DNA of 64,000 nucleotides, taken from Oligoflexia bacterium. Its GTDB lineage: Bacteria; Bdellovibrionota; UBA1018. The position numbers and the translations under genes are program-made. Below the pieces are notes generated by a model. It was not told the origin of the DNA. It saw nothing but the letters and a program-made list of their open reading frames with translations, and did not search any database. The stretch spans positions 62,001 through 126,000 of the forward strand of contig JACMNQ010000036.1 in NCBI GenBank assembly GCA_014378465.1, written 5' to 3'. Shown here piece after piece: positions 62,590 through 64,000 of the stretch (positions are counted from its first letter, which is position 1; each line of letters begins with the position of its first letter).

Positions 62590-64000
62590 ATGGGTCTCAT
62601 ACAGAAAAATCGCGGCCAGTTCAGTGGGTTCATTTCGGTCAGTTTTGCGGCAGCTCTCGGAGCAGCGGCATTCACGGTATTTTCCGGCACTGCTTCGATC
62701 AGCAGGGCAGCTTCTCTTTCGGCCCGTTCCGTTCCCGCCAGTGTTCCCGGCGAGTTGATCGTGAAGGTCCGCAACAGCTCCGGAGACAAGGCTCAGACCC
62801 AGGTCACCACAACTCTTCAGGAAGCCCTCGGTGGATCGCAGGTGCAGACCATCCGTTCCCTGAAAACGGATGCTTCTCTCCAGAAAGTGAAACTCGCGGA
62901 CGCATCAAAAGTGGGAGCTGCCATCGAAGCTTTGAAGAAGAATCCTTCAGTCGCTTACGCCGAACCCAATTATCTGATGCACAGTTTTGATCAGTCGGTG
63001 GAACTCCAGAACCTGACCTCAGAAATGGACGCGGCTGAAAGACATGCGAATGGCTTGCCCAATGACCCGCAGATGGCCAAGCTCTGGGGCATGGTCAATA
63101 CCGGACAGGCGGACGATGCGGGACAGGTCGGCAATGCCGGCTCGGACATCAGCGTGGCGCCGCTCTGGAGGCAGGGCATCACCGGCAGCAGGAATGTCGT
63201 GGTGGCCGTGATTGATACCGGCATTCAGTGGGATCATCCGGATCTGGTCGACAATATCTACACCAATCCAGGTGAAGCCGGCGAGCTTTCCAACAACGGA
63301 ATCGACGACGACAAAAATGGTTTCATTGATGACGTTCATGGTTGGAACTTCAACGCGCACACCAGGGATTCCAATGATGACTACAAGCATGGCACTCACT
63401 GTGCGGGCACCATCGGCGCCAAAGGCAATAACGGGATTGGCATTTCAGGCGTGAACTGGAATGTTTCGATGATGCCGATCAAGTTTCTGGACGGATCCGG
63501 CGGCGGCACGCTCGAAGGGGCGATCGAATCCATCAATTATGCAACGATGATGAAAGTCAACGTCATGAGCAACAGCTGGGGTGGCGGTGGCTTCTCTCAG
63601 GCGATGCAGGATGCCGTGGCCAATGCTGAGCGAGCGGGAATTCTCTTCGTTGCGGCAGCCGGAAATGATTCAAGCGACAACGACACCACTCCGACCTATC
63701 CGGCAAGCATCCCGCTTCCGAATGTTCTGGCAGTGGCCGCCCTTGATAACCGCGATGGAATCGCGAATTTCTCCAACTACGGAACCAACACCGTGCATGT
63801 GGCGGCTCCTGGCGTGAAGATCTACAGCACTTCGAAAGAAGGCGCTTACGAAACCCTCAGCGGGACTTCCATGGCGACTCCGCATGTCGCTGGAATCTCA
63901 GCACTTCTTCTCTCCGCCAATCCCACCCTGGGCTACGCGGAACTGAAGAGTCGCCTGATTCGCACGAGCCAGCCCGTCCCGAGCCTGAAGAGAAAAGTTC
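62590..64000 (+). CDS. Subtilisin-like (S8) protease, C-terminus outside the window
   Basis: 470 codons are visible and the frame is still open at the window edge. Residues about 10-45 are a hydrophobic export signal. An inhibitor-like propeptide (ELIVKVRNSSGDK, SVAYAEPNYLM) precedes the catalytic domain with Asp209 in VIDTGIQWDHPDL, His267 in HGTHCAG, an Asn oxyanion block MSNSWGG and Ser427 in GTSMATPHVAG. GGAGGG is 3 bases before the ATG. It should be secreted and self-processing. The region after residue 440 may hold further domains. Confidence 0.95.
   Translation, partial: MGLIQKNRGQFSGFISVSFAAALGAAAFTVFSGTASISRAASLSARSVPASVPGELIVKVRNSSGDKAQTQVTTTLQEALGGSQVQTIRSLKTDASLQKVKLADASKVGAAIEALKKNPSVAYAEPNYLMHSFDQSVELQNLTSEMDAAERHANGLPNDPQMAKLWGMVNTGQADDAGQVGNAGSDISVAPLWRQGITGSRNVVVAVIDTGIQWDHPDLVDNIYTNPGEAGELSNNGIDDDKNGFIDDVHGWNFNAHTRDSNDDYKHGTHCAGTIGAKGNNGIGISGVNWNVSMMPIKFLDGSGGGTLEGAIESINYATMMKVNVMSNSWGGGGFSQAMQDAVANAERAGILFVAAAGNDSSDNDTTPTYPASIPLPNVLAVAALDNRDGIANFSNYGTNTVHVAAPGVKIYSTSKEGAYETLSGTSMATPHVAGISALLLSANPTLGYAELKSRLIRTSQPVPSLKRKV

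Overview
The window (64 kb, moderately GC-rich, dense genes, frequent GTG and TTG starts behind good Shine-Dalgarno sites) looks like the chromosome of a Gram-negative bacterium of the Bdellovibrionota or a neighbouring deltaproteobacterial-type lineage. The reasons are a three-subunit b558-type succinate dehydrogenase, a PilT-type motor, a TadG-like protein, many secreted proteases and unknown secreted proteins, small lysine/arginine-rich DNA-binding-like proteins, sigma-54-like promoter sequences and a slipin/NfeD pair. This placement is inference; there is no rRNA or tRNA gene in the window to settle it.

Layout. 0-4 kb: a partial HD phosphohydrolase, a histone H1-like protein, a TadG-like protein and a small secreted protein. 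4-4.6 kb: two strong terminators, a (CT)14 tract and a probable short regulatory RNA behind a sigma-54-type promoter. 4.6-12.9 kb: the lipoate block (lipA, 2-oxoacid dehydrogenase E2 and E3, lipB), a PEBP-family protein, folE, the Fe-S carrier mrp and two very basic small proteins. 12.9-19.3 kb: a ferredoxin, a metallophosphoesterase and a phosphorelay cluster (sensor kinase, OmpR-type regulator, two HPt proteins, and what looks like the remains of a hybrid kinase). 19.3-23.6 kb: sdhCAB, a thioredoxin-like [2Fe-2S] ferredoxin and a stand-alone receiver. 23.8-30.8 kb: a three-gene operon of unknown exported proteins converging on a large secreted protein with Cys-containing C-terminal repeats. 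31.5-42 kb: argS, an envelope block (TPR/coiled-coil protein, FecR-like protein, beta-barrel, lipoprotein peptidase), a lipoprotein with a sigma-54-type promoter, a RAYT transposase, NfeD and slipin. 42-55 kb: a decayed kinase/barrel locus, two large unknown secreted proteins, SpoIID-like protein, S1 protease, queA, a nucleotidyltransferase pair resembling a toxin-antitoxin module, a papain-like protease and pilT. 55-64 kb: an MBL hydrolase, tgt, yajC-secD-secF, recJ and a subtilisin that runs off the window.

The genes work together in recognisable blocks: lipoate synthesis and transfer sit with the lipoyl-dependent E2/E3; queA and tgt both serve queuosine in tRNA; yajC, secD and secF form the translocon auxiliary complex that would export the many signal-peptide proteins here. 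The least explained parts are the short RNA near 4.4 kb, the exported-protein operon at 23.9-28.9 kb with its convergent neighbour, the RAYT and its palindromes, and the nucleotidyltransferase pair at 50.7-51.9 kb.
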